Shown: positions 7,732-16,809, counted from the first letter of the stretch. The stretch is 64,000 nucleotides of DNA from a bacterium (GCA_021108215.1 JAIORK010000006.1:56395-120394); one strand, 5' to 3'. The notes: a model not told the origin generated them from the sequence alone. Numbers and translations: made by a program.

Positions 7732-8073
7732 TTACCTGAATACTTCATTCAATATGCCGGTTATCTGTTGCTCGTTTTGAATACTGGTTGTGGCTTTAAC
7801 AACTTTGCCGTTTTCAAAATATACAGTAAAAGGCAGTCCCATAAAATTATTGCATTCCGGAAGATTCTTAATACAGTCAGCAGCCGAAATATCAAAATCC
7901 ATGTCCGCCATCTTAATATGTGTGTATTGCTTTTCCAATTTTTCCATCAGTCTATAAACCGGAATACACATGGGCCCCATTCTTCCGCAACAAATCATTA
8001 CATTTTTATTGTTTTTCAATAAATCTTCAAATACTTCAATGCTTTCTAAATGCTCGAGTTTGGTATTCAACAT
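7732..8073 (-). CDS. Thioredoxin-like protein with atypical CGRMGPMC centre
   Basis: The 113-aa protein has a thioredoxin-fold pattern: a strand NVMICC, a cysteine motif and the later GLPFTVYFENGKVV, where the cis-Pro loop is expected. In place of CxxC it has C29-GRMGPM-C36, preceded by another Cys at 28. Such proteins occur in strict anaerobes next to ferredoxins. A disulfide-reductase or metal-binding role is inferred; the spacing makes classical thioredoxin chemistry uncertain. It follows the MBL gene in the operon. Confidence 0.75.
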   Translation of the reverse strand: MLNTKLEHLESIEVFEDLLKNNKNVMICCGRMGPMCIPVYRLMEKLEKQYTHIKMADMDFDISAADCIKNLPECNNFMGLPFTVYFENGKVVKATTSIQNEQQITGILNEVFR

Positions 8074-8139
8074 TTATATTTCCTCACTTTTTATTTATTG
8101 CTTGGCTGAAATAAAAACAAAGTACCAATAGTCCGGCGA

Positions 8140-8961
8140 TTATTGATATTCTAAAACAAGTCCAGAACCTACTTCCTGTATATCAAAATGTTTCCCGAGT
8201 TCTATTTTCGCCTTGAGATCCGTGCAATGACAGGGATGAAAATTTACAATTCTACATGATTCAAGATATTTAATCGTCCTTTGCAATGTTTTTCTTTTAG
8301 TATTCAAAAGGTGAAGCCCACCGATAACACCCCATATTTTATCCATATGGCAAACTTTTTTGGCGTATTCAATTGTATTTGAAATACCAGAGTGCGCGCA
8401 TCCGTTAATAACGACTAATCCTTTTTTTGCTTTGTAGGCCAAGGCGCTGTCATCCATCAAATAATCAGGATATTCCCGGTTGTTTTTTATCACCCTACCG
8501 AGCGGCTGCTTTGCTTCATAGTTATTTTTCCTGGGAATCTGGCCCAAAAAGCACAGATTTTCCGTCAACCACAATGGTTTTTTCGATATTTTCAATTTAA
8601 AATATTTCTGCATTTCGACTCTTCTTTTTCGGGTCCCAATATCACCAATGCCCTCATAGTTTTTCCTGTTAAAAGCCAACGGGTGGGCCACCAACCTGAT
8701 GCTTTTTGTTCTTTTCCCGGCAAATTGAATAAACGGCTCTATACCGCCCGTATGGTCAAAATGACCGTGGGATAAAACAATCGTATGCGCCTTTTTTAAA
8801 TCTATATTCATCATTTTTGCGTTTTTTATAAATATATCCGAATATCCAACATCAAATATTATTTTCTTACCATCAACTTCAAGCCAATAAGAAACCGCCG
8901 GTTCGCCAAAATAATATTGATCAATTATCGTATTATTATCCACGAGAACTGTCAGCTTCAT
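8140..8961 (-). CDS. MBL-fold metallo-hydrolase
   Basis: The 273-aa protein shows the metallo-beta-lactamase metal motif SHGHFDHTGG (His65, His67, Asp69, His70), a later CAHSG with another metal His, and GGLHLL. The layout matches the subgroup annotated as dihydropterin ribofuranosyl-aminobenzene phosphate synthase-like. No signal peptide, so cytoplasmic. Substrate unknown. It is the fourth gene of the operon, after the ferredoxin. Confidence 0.8.
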   Translation of the reverse strand: MKLTVLVDNNTIIDQYYFGEPAVSYWLEVDGKKIIFDVGYSDIFIKNAKMMNIDLKKAHTIVLSHGHFDHTGGIEPFIQFAGKRTKSIRLVAHPLAFNRKNYEGIGDIGTRKRRVEMQKYFKLKISKKPLWLTENLCFLGQIPRKNNYEAKQPLGRVIKNNREYPDYLMDDSALAYKAKKGLVVINGCAHSGISNTIEYAKKVCHMDKIWGVIGGLHLLNTKRKTLQRTIKYLESCRIVNFHPCHCTDLKAKIELGKHFDIQEVGSGLVLEYQ

Positions 8962-9034
8962 AATTTCACCATCTTTTCAATCTCTAACGTACATAATTTA
9001 TTTCTTATTATGTATGCGGATTCAAACCAAGTTA

Positions 9035-9391
9035 TTATCCTTTTAATTTCACAAGCTCTTCCAATGTTTTTTCGGCAACGAGTTTTTCTCTTTGGAAATG
9101 CTTCACTATTCGATTCAAACACTTGTCTTGCTCCCGCTCATCGTTAAGATGCTTGGCACAAGCGTCCATACAATGTTTTGTAAATTCTACATTGTTTTTC
9201 ACGTCTCCGGGGGTTTTCTCGGCGTCATGCTTTACTGCTTCCTCCGGACACACGTCATGGCAGGTTCCGCAGCGAATACAACCGTCCATGTTGATATTTG
9301 CCTTTTCCTTTTCCATTGCAATGGTGTCCACAGGACACCTCGCGACACAAATTCCACAACCGCTGCATTTTTCCACATCAATCCAGGGCAT
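9035..9391 (-). CDS. Two-cluster 4Fe-4S ferredoxin with helical tail
   Basis: The 118-aa protein carries two typical motifs: C9-x2-C12-x2-C15-x3-C19-P and C38-x2-C41-x2-C44-x3-C48-P, for two [4Fe-4S] clusters. Residues 55-118 form a charged helical extension with two further Cys (HCMDACAKH), which is unusual for a plain ferredoxin. GAGGAGGG sits 6 bases before the ATG at 9391, so an upstream in-frame start is rejected. It likely carries low-potential electrons for the operon products. Confidence 0.85.
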   Translation of the reverse strand: MPWIDVEKCSGCGICVARCPVDTIAMEKEKANINMDGCIRCGTCHDVCPEEAVKHDAEKTPGDVKNNVEFTKHCMDACAKHLNDEREQDKCLNRIVKHFQREKLVAEKTLEELVKLKG

Positions 9392-9475
9392 TGAAACCCT
9401 CCTCATAATAATTATATATTTCGTGATCAATTGATCGTCCTCTGTCAATCTGGGTTTTGTTCATAATTTTCTCTT

Positions 9476-9781
9476 TCACTTTATTTTATTTTGCACAGTA
9501 TTGATCTTGCCTTTCATCGTTAACTTTTTATCAAGCCTATCATCAATCTTAATTGTGGTTACCACCCTTTTAATCTCTCCCTGCAATACCGCATGGTGCA
9601 TTTCATCCGCTATTTTTAATAATCGCGACGTTGTATCCGCTTCTATAACCGTTCCCATTGAGGTCAATGTATATTTGATATTTTTTTTGCCTTTTATTTT
9701 TTTTATACAAACTGCTACATAATCACTGACAGAAGGCGTTCTCGTTCCCAAAGGAATAACGCTGATCTCCATAACCGGCAT
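9476..9781 (-). CDS. MTH1187/YqgV-family thiamine-binding-like protein
   Basis: The 101-aa protein matches the small DUF77 family: MPVMEISVIPLGTRTPSVSDYVA at the start, YTLTSMGTVIEAD in the middle and IKIDDRLDKKLTMKGK near the end. Family members bind thiamine or hydroxymethylpyrimidine-like ligands in a ferredoxin-like fold. AAAGGAGG precedes the ATG. The gene starts 5 bases after the yggS stop, so the two are co-transcribed. Confidence 0.85.
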   Translation of the reverse strand: MPVMEISVIPLGTRTPSVSDYVAVCIKKIKGKKNIKYTLTSMGTVIEADTTSRLLKIADEMHHAVLQGEIKRVVTTIKIDDRLDKKLTMKGKINTVQNKIK

Positions 9782-9786
9782 TCGAG

Positions 9787-10512
9787 TTACCTCCTTTCTA
9801 TCCGATTTTCTTTTTCACCTTCGACCGCATTTTTTGTCTCGCAGCTTCTCGCGCCAAATACAACCGTTCCCAACCTCACCATATTCGCGCCTTCTTCAAT
9901 GGCGATCTTGTAGGAATTGGACATGCCCATGGAAAGACATTTCAAATCAGTATTGGGAATACCCGCCTTTTTCAATTGTTCATAATATTTTTTGATCTTC
10001 CTAAAAAAAGGCCTTACCTTTTCCGGGTCCCCCACCCTTGGACCCATGGTCATTAATCCCTCCAGTTTTAAGCAATCCAGACCCGCAATATGTCTGGCCA
10101 GTTTTTCAATGATGTCATAGTCCGGTTCAACTCCCGATTTTGTATACTCACTGCCGATATTCACCTCAATATAAACCGCCACCTTCTTTTGCATAACCTG
10201 CGCCCTTTTGTTTATCTCATCTGCGAGTCCGGCTGAATCAACGGTTTGTATGCAATCGAATATTTTCACTGCTTTATTAATCTTGTTTTTCTGCAAAGAT
10301 CCAATCATGTGCCACTTGACTTTTCCGGCTCTTTCCCCCAACGCTGCTTGCATTCTTTCTGCTTCCTGCACGTAGTTTTCCCCAATAATGTCCGCTCCCG
10401 TCGAAAGGGCTTCACTTATTTCGTCCGCGCTCTTCATTTTAGCGGCCAAAACAATTTCCACGTGATCAGAAATTGCCCTGCTAACTTGTAAATAATTTTC
10501 TTTTATACTCAT
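9787..10512 (-). CDS. YggS-family PLP homeostasis protein
   Basis: The 241-aa protein fits the single-domain TIM-barrel PLP-binding family that buffers pyridoxal phosphate. The N-terminal strand VLAAKMK contains the PLP lysine (Lys25 or Lys27), then GENYVQEA (44-51), WHMIGSLQKNK, and the phosphate-binding SMGMSNSYKIAIEEGANMVR with GTVVFGAR. It is the first gene of the six-gene operon 10512-7398. The charged C-terminal tail is not conserved in the family. Confidence 0.88.
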   Translation of the reverse strand: MSIKENYLQVSRAISDHVEIVLAAKMKSADEISEALSTGADIIGENYVQEAERMQAALGERAGKVKWHMIGSLQKNKINKAVKIFDCIQTVDSAGLADEINKRAQVMQKKVAVYIEVNIGSEYTKSGVEPDYDIIEKLARHIAGLDCLKLEGLMTMGPRVGDPEKVRPFFRKIKKYYEQLKKAGIPNTDLKCLSMGMSNSYKIAIEEGANMVRLGTVVFGARSCETKNAVEGEKENRIERR

Positions 10513-10587
10513 TATCCCGCCTTCGTACTTCGAATTATTGCTTAGGCTTCTTTAATGTGTTTGGGGGATAGAGTCAGTTTGTCAAGT

Positions 10588-11122
10588 TCCGGGAAGTTCC
10601 GGGGACACCATACTTAATTCCTGTCCGTAGCCCCTCACGCCATCTTCCCCGGCCCGGCAAAATGCTCTGCCAAAGCAATTGAACAACAGAACAATCAGGC
10701 CAGAGAAAGGCCTAAAAAACCTAAATTTACTCCATATACTATTCCTTCCGGTTTTGATAGGCAAGGAAATTAATCGCCCCGCACCACGTAGGATGCAGGG
10801 CAAGAATTAGACACTGGGAGGGGGGGAAACATTAAATGGGTCTTCTCCCGAACGAGTGGGTAAAAAAACTAGCAAAACTGTGACTTGATACAGCCCTGTA
10901 TTTGTGAATTGTAATTACAAGTGCGACAGTTTGACGAAAAGGTAATAGAGGTCTTGTTATTAAAAGGAGGCTCCTTGCGTTATCATCCCGGCAATCGTTA
11001 AGCCGGGATCCAGTGACTTTAAAACATTTAAAGATCAAAAACAGTGGTCCCCCCCCGGGCAAGCCCGGGGGGCCCTATTCAGCATCTGGATTCCCGCTAT
11101 AATCATGCGGGAATAACGATCT
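10588..11122. repeat. Intergenic block with REP-like sequences, no gene seen
   Basis: The 720-base gap before 11234 holds GGGACACCATACTTAATT at about 10598-10615, a motif seen again at 39652-39775. At 10983-11122 there is a REP-like set: CCCGGCAATCG...GCCGGGATCCAG, a C8/G-rich hairpin around 11050-11072, then GGATTCCCGC...GCGGGAATAACGA. Related units occur at 12084, 32799, 39514 and 63734. No frame here has coding character. Confidence 0.6.
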
Positions 11123-11233
11123 AAATAAAGAAATACTTTCAGTTAAGGATGTCGCACTATAAGTTACAATTCACCCTTAATTTCCTAGTACCTGAGCTTC
11201 CCCCAAAAATACCAACACATATTTAATATCTCC

Positions 11234-11860
11234 TCACAGGGCAAGATTTTTTTTCGCCTGCTTCACTGCCAGTTTTTGCTTCATTTTAAATTGATAATTA
11301 TTAAACCCTCCCAGGATGTTTTCCCGATTGAACAAACCTGGATTCAAAAGTATGTCGTCGATCTGCAAAAGCCGGTCATGGAACCACTCCCCAATCATGC
11401 CTGCAATGGTCCAGGCCGGAAGAAAAGAAAACGTAACGATTCCGAGCACGTTCAACGGCAAGTTTCTGTAATCCCAGGCACGGGTATGCAGAACATAGAC
11501 CATAAAAAGCCCGATCACAAATTCGATCAACATGAATACCAAACCGTAGATAATGCCTCTAATCACCCGCCCGGCATTCGGGATAATCAAATCATTTTTT
11601 ATGATTTTTTTCAGTGGATTGGTCATAAAAGTGAAAGGGATCGCAGCCCAACAATAAACAAAAAAAGCAAAAATCCCAACATGCCCTTGGGTGGCCTGGT
11701 TCAGGTCAAAGATGTAATTCGGCACCGTGAAATAACTATAGATCGCTTTAATTAGTGAAATGGTTCCGGTAAAATATATTTCTACAATATACGAAGTCAT
11801 CCCGATAATAAAAAATCGAATTAAAAATAATCTCAACTGATAGTATTTCATATTGGACAT
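11234..11860 (-). CDS. Polytopic membrane protein, ABC-transporter type IV (CmpB)-like
   Basis: The 208-aa protein has about five or six hydrophobic segments. The motif RAWDYRNLPLNVLGIVTFSF late in the chain resembles the WDYSxLPxNxxG signature of the putative ABC-transporter type IV family. The C-terminus is basic and cytoplasmic. No ATPase partner lies nearby and no substrate can be assigned. AAGGAGG before the ATG at 11860 supports this start over a longer in-frame one that would run into repeat DNA. Confidence 0.6.
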   Translation of the reverse strand: MSNMKYYQLRLFLIRFFIIGMTSYIVEIYFTGTISLIKAIYSYFTVPNYIFDLNQATQGHVGIFAFFVYCWAAIPFTFMTNPLKKIIKNDLIIPNAGRVIRGIIYGLVFMLIEFVIGLFMVYVLHTRAWDYRNLPLNVLGIVTFSFLPAWTIAGMIGEWFHDRLLQIDDILLNPGLFNRENILGGFNNYQFKMKQKLAVKQAKKNLAL

Positions 11861-11877
11861 GACCCTGCCTCCTTGAT

Positions 11878-12118
11878 AAAAATCCACAGGCTTACCCGGC
11901 ATCCGGCATGCGCCGGACAAGTACGCCAGGCAAAAGTCCCGCCGGGCAGGCTGCTCGCAATAACTTCATAGGGGGTTTTGCAGCAGAATCATCCGTTGTA
12001 GAGACGTTGCATGTGTAAGTGCCCGTTTTTAGGGTGCAACGGCGCTACAACCAATCCGGTTTATTACCGTATTACCGAACTACTCTGGATTCCGGCTAAA
12101 ATCATGCCGGAATGACGA
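11878..12118. repeat. REP-like palindromes between 11860 and 12183
   Basis: CCCGGCATCCGGCATGCGCCGG near 11895-11916 and a following CCGCCGGGCAGGCTG recur at 16507-16568 in nearly the same form. A second unit, GGATTCCGGC...GCCGGAATGACGA (12088-12118), belongs to the family at 10983. No gene is seen. Confidence 0.6.
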
Positions 12119-12182
12119 GTAAAACATACCAATAGAACGCCAATAGCACACTGGATAAAGTACCAACAGCGTAAGACGTCCC

Positions 12183-14885
12183 CTATTGCACAACCGCGAT
12201 TTTCAATGTTTGTTTTTCTGCTCCGTCCATATGGACTTTGACCAAATATATGCCGGGTGCTGCATCTGCACAATTCCAGATCATATACTGCCCTTGTCCG
12301 GTTGGCATTGATTGATCAATCGTTGCGATGCGTTCACCTGCCAGATTATAAATATGAATCATCACTTCTGTTGCTGCTTCCAAATGCATGAGGAATCGCA
12401 CTTCAGTATTGGCGGGATTAGGATAGGCCATTACTGTTTTACCCTTTAAATCAACATTGAGTAATGGATTGTCTGGTGTGACCGTAACTGTCGGCGTTAC
12501 TGTTGATGTGGGTGTTATTGTCGAGGTTGCTGATATGGTTGGTGTTGGTGTTACTGTTGGCGAATGAGTTGATGTCGGGCTGACTGTTGAGGTTGCTGAG
12601 ATTGTAGGTGTCAGCGTAGCTGTAGCTGTAAAGGTCATTGTTGGTGTTCCTGTCGGTGGACCCAAAATTTCTAAATTGGTTGATAATTCCGATGTGCCAT
12701 TGGTCAAATCTGTGGCAGTCGTCACAACATACTCACCGAGTGATACGGCGGGTGAATTCAAGATCCAATTCCCACTACCATCAGCTGTGGCACTGCCAAC
12801 ATAGCTCAGGCTACCGTCCTGACCGGCGACATTTTCCGCTTTAAAAATTTCTATAAAATCATTGGCTGCTGCTGTGCCTTCTATATAAGTATCATATGCT
12901 CCGGTAATAGTCGGGCTGGCTTTATCATTATTCGCAGTGGTGCCGCTGGTCATAAATTGAATATTGACTGATGAATTTGCACAAATTGTATTGCCATACA
13001 TAAACATCCGCATCACATCACTGCCTAAGCGAATACCATTGGTACAATTGGCAACAAGGTTGCCAATCCCCGAATCACGAATACCAATAAAATTATCTTG
13101 CGAGGCGCTGGCATAGATTCCATTTAGCGGAGGATCTGATGATGCTGACAGATCAAGGTTCACGCCGATATAATTGCCTACTATGGTATTCCCCTGCGAA
13201 CTACTGGAAAAGTTAATGCCTGACATGCTGCCACTAATATAATTTCCTTCACCGCTAAGTTGACCACCCAATTTAATTGCTGTTGAGGTTTGCAAGCGAA
13301 TGCCGGTATTGATATTTTCAATGGTGTTGTCACCGGTACCATTGAGACCTACCCAGTTACCGATAATAGTATGCTCTGAAGTCTCGTAGATACGGATACC
13401 GTCATAGGTATTTCCGGAAATAATATTGGCCAGCGCCGGACTACTGCCGCCGATGAGATTGCCTTGCGAACTTGGGTTTGCGATTTGCACACCATAATAA
13501 TTTGGTATGGCAGCATCACCGGCCGCATTCAAACCAATAACATTACCGACAACAGTATTGCCCAGCCCTCCGCCAAAAGCGATTCCATTACGACCTGTGC
13601 TGTTGTGCCCGGAGATGACATTGCCATACATATTCGCCGCATCTGTATTTGGCCCGCCAATCAGGTTACCTGATCCTGTGATATATATCCCCTGGGCGCC
13701 GGCATCTCTGGCCGCAGATCCGTCAATAGATGTCCCGATAAAATTTCCGCAAATAGAATTGCTGACAGCCGAAGACCATATATAGACATCATAGGATGTT
13801 TGTCCACTGATGACGTTTCCCTGCAACGCGCCCGTACCCCGGTTGCCGCCAATTTGATTTCTTGTTCCCTGATATACATAAACACCATAAACATTCCCAG
13901 CAGGATTACCCGCCAAGTCCAATCCTATGATATTATTTTGTACAATATTATCGCTACACAAATCACTATCAACGCCATTGAAATACACAGCAGAATCATT
14001 CCCTGAAATCAAGTTACCATAGTTACTGACAGGCAACCCCACCCAATTTCCAGATGCACAAAAAAAATGTATACCACTATTGCTATTACCCGTACCTAAT
14101 GTCCCGGCAGCGGTTAAACCGATGATGTTCCCGCAAAGTGTATTACCACTAACAGTTGAATCATCAAAAAAAACACCATGCATTGTGTTGCCGGAAATAA
14201 CATTTCCTTCCGAGGCTGAGCTATCACCGCCAATCAGACAGGTCCACACATTGCTCTGAAAATAAATTCCCGTTGTATTAGGTAGCGCTGTTGCGCCGTC
14301 ATTGGCCACGCCAATATAATTGCTTTGAATAACCACGCCGGCAGCACTTTGACTTCGTATGCCATTGGTGTTGCCACTGATGATATTTCCATGACCAACA
14401 GAACCGATGATTGTCCCATCGGCATTATTGACCACTATTCCTTCATTGCTGTGTCCCCTGCCTGTGCTGCTGGAAAAATCAGTGCCAATAGCACAATCAA
14501 TGATTCGTACATTATCAGCGCCAAAAATGTTGATACCGGTAACCGCGTCAACAATCGCCAGACCACTTAGAGTTGGACCGCCAAATGGTGATCCCGTGAT
14601 ATAAAACAAATCCCCCACACCTGCATTTCCGCCTACCACCTGTATACCACCGCCGTCAATAGTGACCCGCTTTGTAACATTGAGTGTTGAGTAAACTGTA
14701 ATCGAATTCCCACCGGTACTGAAATCAATGGTGTCGTTATCTGAAGCTGTGGAGAGTGCCCAACGCAAAGTACCTGCACCGCTGTCTTCAATGCTGGTTA
14801 CTGTAATTGTTGCTGAAAAAGCCGGTAGGACGATAAAAATCATTGCGAAAGTAAATATTATGCCACTGATCATTCTTTTTAGCAT
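12183..14885 (-). CDS. Large secreted right-handed beta-helix protein with Thr/Pro linker and sorting-like C-terminus
   Basis: The 900-aa protein has a signal peptide (1-25), then ITVTSIEDSGAGTLRWAL, the usual cap of secreted beta-helix proteins. About 600 residues of irregular repeats follow, built round GNxISGNxxGI and NxIGxNxxG units, as in parallel beta-helix folds. A linker rich in T-P-T-x-S repeats (about 755-800) leads to a C-terminal domain with VMAYPNPANTEV, IYNLAGERIATI and APGIYLVKV, typical of type 9-like sorting or FlgD-like cell-surface domains. It probably sits on the cell surface. GGAGGCG precedes the ATG. A similar linker and tail occur in the protein at 41716-44721. Confidence 0.85.
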   Translation of the reverse strand: MLKRMISGIIFTFAMIFIVLPAFSATITVTSIEDSGAGTLRWALSTASDNDTIDFSTGGNSITVYSTLNVTKRVTIDGGGIQVVGGNAGVGDLFYITGSPFGGPTLSGLAIVDAVTGINIFGADNVRIIDCAIGTDFSSSTGRGHSNEGIVVNNADGTIIGSVGHGNIISGNTNGIRSQSAAGVVIQSNYIGVANDGATALPNTTGIYFQSNVWTCLIGGDSSASEGNVISGNTMHGVFFDDSTVSGNTLCGNIIGLTAAGTLGTGNSNSGIHFFCASGNWVGLPVSNYGNLISGNDSAVYFNGVDSDLCSDNIVQNNIIGLDLAGNPAGNVYGVYVYQGTRNQIGGNRGTGALQGNVISGQTSYDVYIWSSAVSNSICGNFIGTSIDGSAARDAGAQGIYITGSGNLIGGPNTDAANMYGNVISGHNSTGRNGIAFGGGLGNTVVGNVIGLNAAGDAAIPNYYGVQIANPSSQGNLIGGSSPALANIISGNTYDGIRIYETSEHTIIGNWVGLNGTGDNTIENINTGIRLQTSTAIKLGGQLSGEGNYISGSMSGINFSSSSQGNTIVGNYIGVNLDLSASSDPPLNGIYASASQDNFIGIRDSGIGNLVANCTNGIRLGSDVMRMFMYGNTICANSSVNIQFMTSGTTANNDKASPTITGAYDTYIEGTAAANDFIEIFKAENVAGQDGSLSYVGSATADGSGNWILNSPAVSLGEYVVTTATDLTNGTSELSTNLEILGPPTGTPTMTFTATATLTPTISATSTVSPTSTHSPTVTPTPTISATSTITPTSTVTPTVTVTPDNPLLNVDLKGKTVMAYPNPANTEVRFLMHLEAATEVMIHIYNLAGERIATIDQSMPTGQGQYMIWNCADAAPGIYLVKVHMDGAEKQTLKIAVVQ

Positions 14886-15039
14886 GGTGCGCCTCCAATG
14901 GATTAAAATATATCGTAATCACCGAAGAAATCTTACAACGGCTTTGTGTTCCCGTCCATGAGATTTCGACCATTTTTCCCAACACTCTATTCAATATTTT
15001 TGGGAGACAAAGCCCCCCCTAAATCCACAACGTCAATGG

Positions 15040-15279
15040 CTACTTTTGATTCTTCTTAAACTTCTCCGCCTGTTCAAAAATCTCAACATAAACTTCATCT
15101 CGTTCTACCGGTGGCTAGTCAAACTCATCTAACAGTAGGATCAAACCGACTTTCAAGGCGGATTTTATATCATCTCGCTTGTTCCAGTCGGGAAATTTCG
15201 CTTGCCCTTCTACTAATACTTTTACGGCTTTTGCCAATTCAATCAATTTATCTTCAGGATAAGTAAAATCATTATTCCG
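15040..15279 (-). pseudogene. hsdR remnant (C-terminal end of a type I restriction subunit)
   Basis: Conceptual translation gives FTYPEDKLIELAKAVKVLVE, then a segment with FPDWNKRDDIKSALKVGLIL, both close to the end of type I restriction R subunits. An in-frame TAG at 15115-15117 interrupts it before PPVERDEVYVEIFEQAEKFKKN and the final TAG at 15040. Only about 80 codons are left, directly behind rhuM, the usual order in type I loci. Confidence 0.7.
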
Positions 15280-16276
15280 GCTTCCTCATTTTTTTTATAT
15301 CCGCTTCAATTTCGTTGAGGCTTTGTTTGTGTTCGATCTGTTTTTGGGCAACACTGTGTTTTTCAAATTCCGCACCTGCTTTTTCCAATGCCATGTCACG
15401 GCTTATTTTCCCTGCATGGTTAAGCAATTCCCTGTCATTAAGTTGCAAGATAACATCGAGCCGCTCAATCCAGTTTTTCATATACATAGGCGTATGTTGT
15501 TGCGCCATGGTCTCGGCAAATGCCAAATACTGTTCAACTAATAAGCCGAGTAATTTTATTTCATCTTCGTTCAGATAATTTTTAGCTATGCTTACATCTG
15601 ATTTTTTAACTGCTTCCGAGCTCTTTTTATCAAGGAATTGCATGCCCAATAATGGCAGTGACGCATCAACCCTGCGATACACCAGTTCGGCAGCTGTTTG
15701 TTGGCTAATAGCCCAAAGCAATTTATTTTGTACCATTTTAAAAAAATCTATGGTTTTTTCATCTTTGGGGTTGTAATCAATACTGGTGGTATAAATGTCT
15801 TTGATCTTCTGGTAAAAAAAACGTTCCGAAAGGCGTATTTCGCGCAGACGGTCTTGCAATTCATTGAAATAATTCATGAAATCGCCTGATTTAAAACGGT
15901 CATCATTGAGTGCAAAACCCTTTATGATATATTCCTTGAGCCGCTGCGTTGCCCAAATGCGGAATTGAGTACCTTGCGGAGATTTGACCCGATATCCAAC
16001 GGATATAATGACATCGAGGTTGTAGTAATCAATCTCTCGTTCTACCTTCCGGCTGCCTTCCTGACGAACCTGTCGGAATTTCCGACAAGTTCGATTTTGC
16101 TCCAATTCGCCTTCTTCATAAACATTTAATATATGCTCGGTTATAGTACTCCTGCCTTTGCCAAACAGCATTGCCATTTGCTCTTGCGAAAGCCAGACCG
16201 TCTCATCTTCCAGACGGACATCAATTTTGATAGTACCGTCAGGGTTTTGGTAGAGGAGAATTTCGCTGTTGTTCAT
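15272..16276 (-). CDS. RhuM family protein, intact
   Basis: The 334-aa protein shows the RhuM pattern: WLSQEQMAMLFGKGRSTITEHI (a helix-turn-helix-like segment near 30-52), YYNLDVIISVGYRVKS, and FRIWATQRLKEYIIKGF. RhuM proteins are common passengers inside type I restriction-modification operons and in pathogenicity islands; their biochemical role is unknown. Here rhuM is full length while hsdM and hsdR around it are reduced to fragments. Its ATG overlaps the stop of the hsdM fragment (ATGA), so translation is probably coupled. Confidence 0.88.
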   Translation of the reverse strand: MNNSEILLYQNPDGTIKIDVRLEDETVWLSQEQMAMLFGKGRSTITEHILNVYEEGELEQNRTCRKFRQVRQEGSRKVEREIDYYNLDVIISVGYRVKSPQGTQFRIWATQRLKEYIIKGFALNDDRFKSGDFMNYFNELQDRLREIRLSERFFYQKIKDIYTTSIDYNPKDEKTIDFFKMVQNKLLWAISQQTAAELVYRRVDASLPLLGMQFLDKKSSEAVKKSDVSIAKNYLNEDEIKLLGLLVEQYLAFAETMAQQHTPMYMKNWIERLDVILQLNDRELLNHAGKISRDMALEKAGAEFEKHSVAQKQIEHKQSLNEIEADIKKMRKPE

Positions 16277-16452
16277 GGACTTATTCCTCCACCGTGGCGA
16301 GCCTGGAAAGAAGTAAATCTTGCATCTCCGATAGCTGTCGGTTTTGTTGAACTGTATTCAGCAGGTTCTACGCTGCCTCTGAGTTTAGTGGCAGAATCCC
16401 ATAGGGTTTCTTCGATTGATTTTTGTTTAACTTCTTTTTTCTGCCTGGCCAT
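16273..16452 (-). pseudogene. hsdM remnant fused to unrelated codons, leader of rhuM
   Basis: The first ~33 residues (MARQKKEVKQ...SIEETLWDSATKLRGSVEPAEY) match the N-terminus of type I methylase subunits. The next residues (SSTKPTAIGDARF...) do not continue that family, which points to a large internal deletion. The 59-codon frame keeps a strong AAGGAG ribosome site and ends in an ATGA overlap with rhuM, so it now works as a translated leader. Confidence 0.65.
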
Positions 16453-16474
16453 GGTACTCCTTGGTAAGTTTATT

Positions 16475-16502
16475 TATTTAATTGTTACTGCTTATTTTTC
16501 AA
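16475..16502 (-). promoter_or_regulatory. Possible promoter of the hsdM-remnant/rhuM transcript
   Basis: On the minus strand TTGAAA (16497-16502) and TAAATA (16475-16480) are 16 bases apart, 23 bases before the start at 16452. Confidence 0.4.
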
Positions 16503-16506
16503 AGAT

Positions 16507-16568
16507 AAAAATCCACGGGCTTACCCGGCATCCGGCATACGCCGGACACAATTCGCCGGGCAGGCTGT
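16507..16568. repeat. REP-like repeat (copy of 11889-11953)
   Basis: GGGCTTACCCGGCATCCGGC, then ATACGCCGGACA and CGCCGGGCAGGCTG, match the unit near 11889. The remaining bases up to 16800 are AT-rich and show no gene. Confidence 0.65.
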
Positions 16569-16809
16569 CCATCGTGTTCGCGCTAGCACGATAATTCCAG
16601 AAATGCAATGCACGCATTATAATACAAGCAATTGATAATATAAAAGCAATTTAAAATGGAGAATTGATAATGATATTTATTCGAAAACAGCATTGGTTTA
16701 TCTGTTTCCGACTCCGGCTCCTATTTTTTTGCTGCCAAAAAGCCATTGCGTACAAATGAATTTAAGGTTAGGATTTTGTCCGCTTGTATTCTCTGAAAGG
16801 ACCAACCCA

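Noticed and set aside
9035..9448. Longer ferredoxin start at 9448
   Set aside because: GAGGAGGG before the ATG at 9391 and the conserved MPWID start make the shorter protein far more likely.
11276..11755. 159-codon plus-strand frame
   Set aside because: Antisense to the membrane protein at 11234-11860; composition is low in coding signal and has no ribosome site.
12470..12640. DNA tandem repeat in the Thr/Pro linker region
   Set aside because: The repetition is at the codon level (TPT/SPT units) and belongs to the linker of the surface protein; it is not a separate element.
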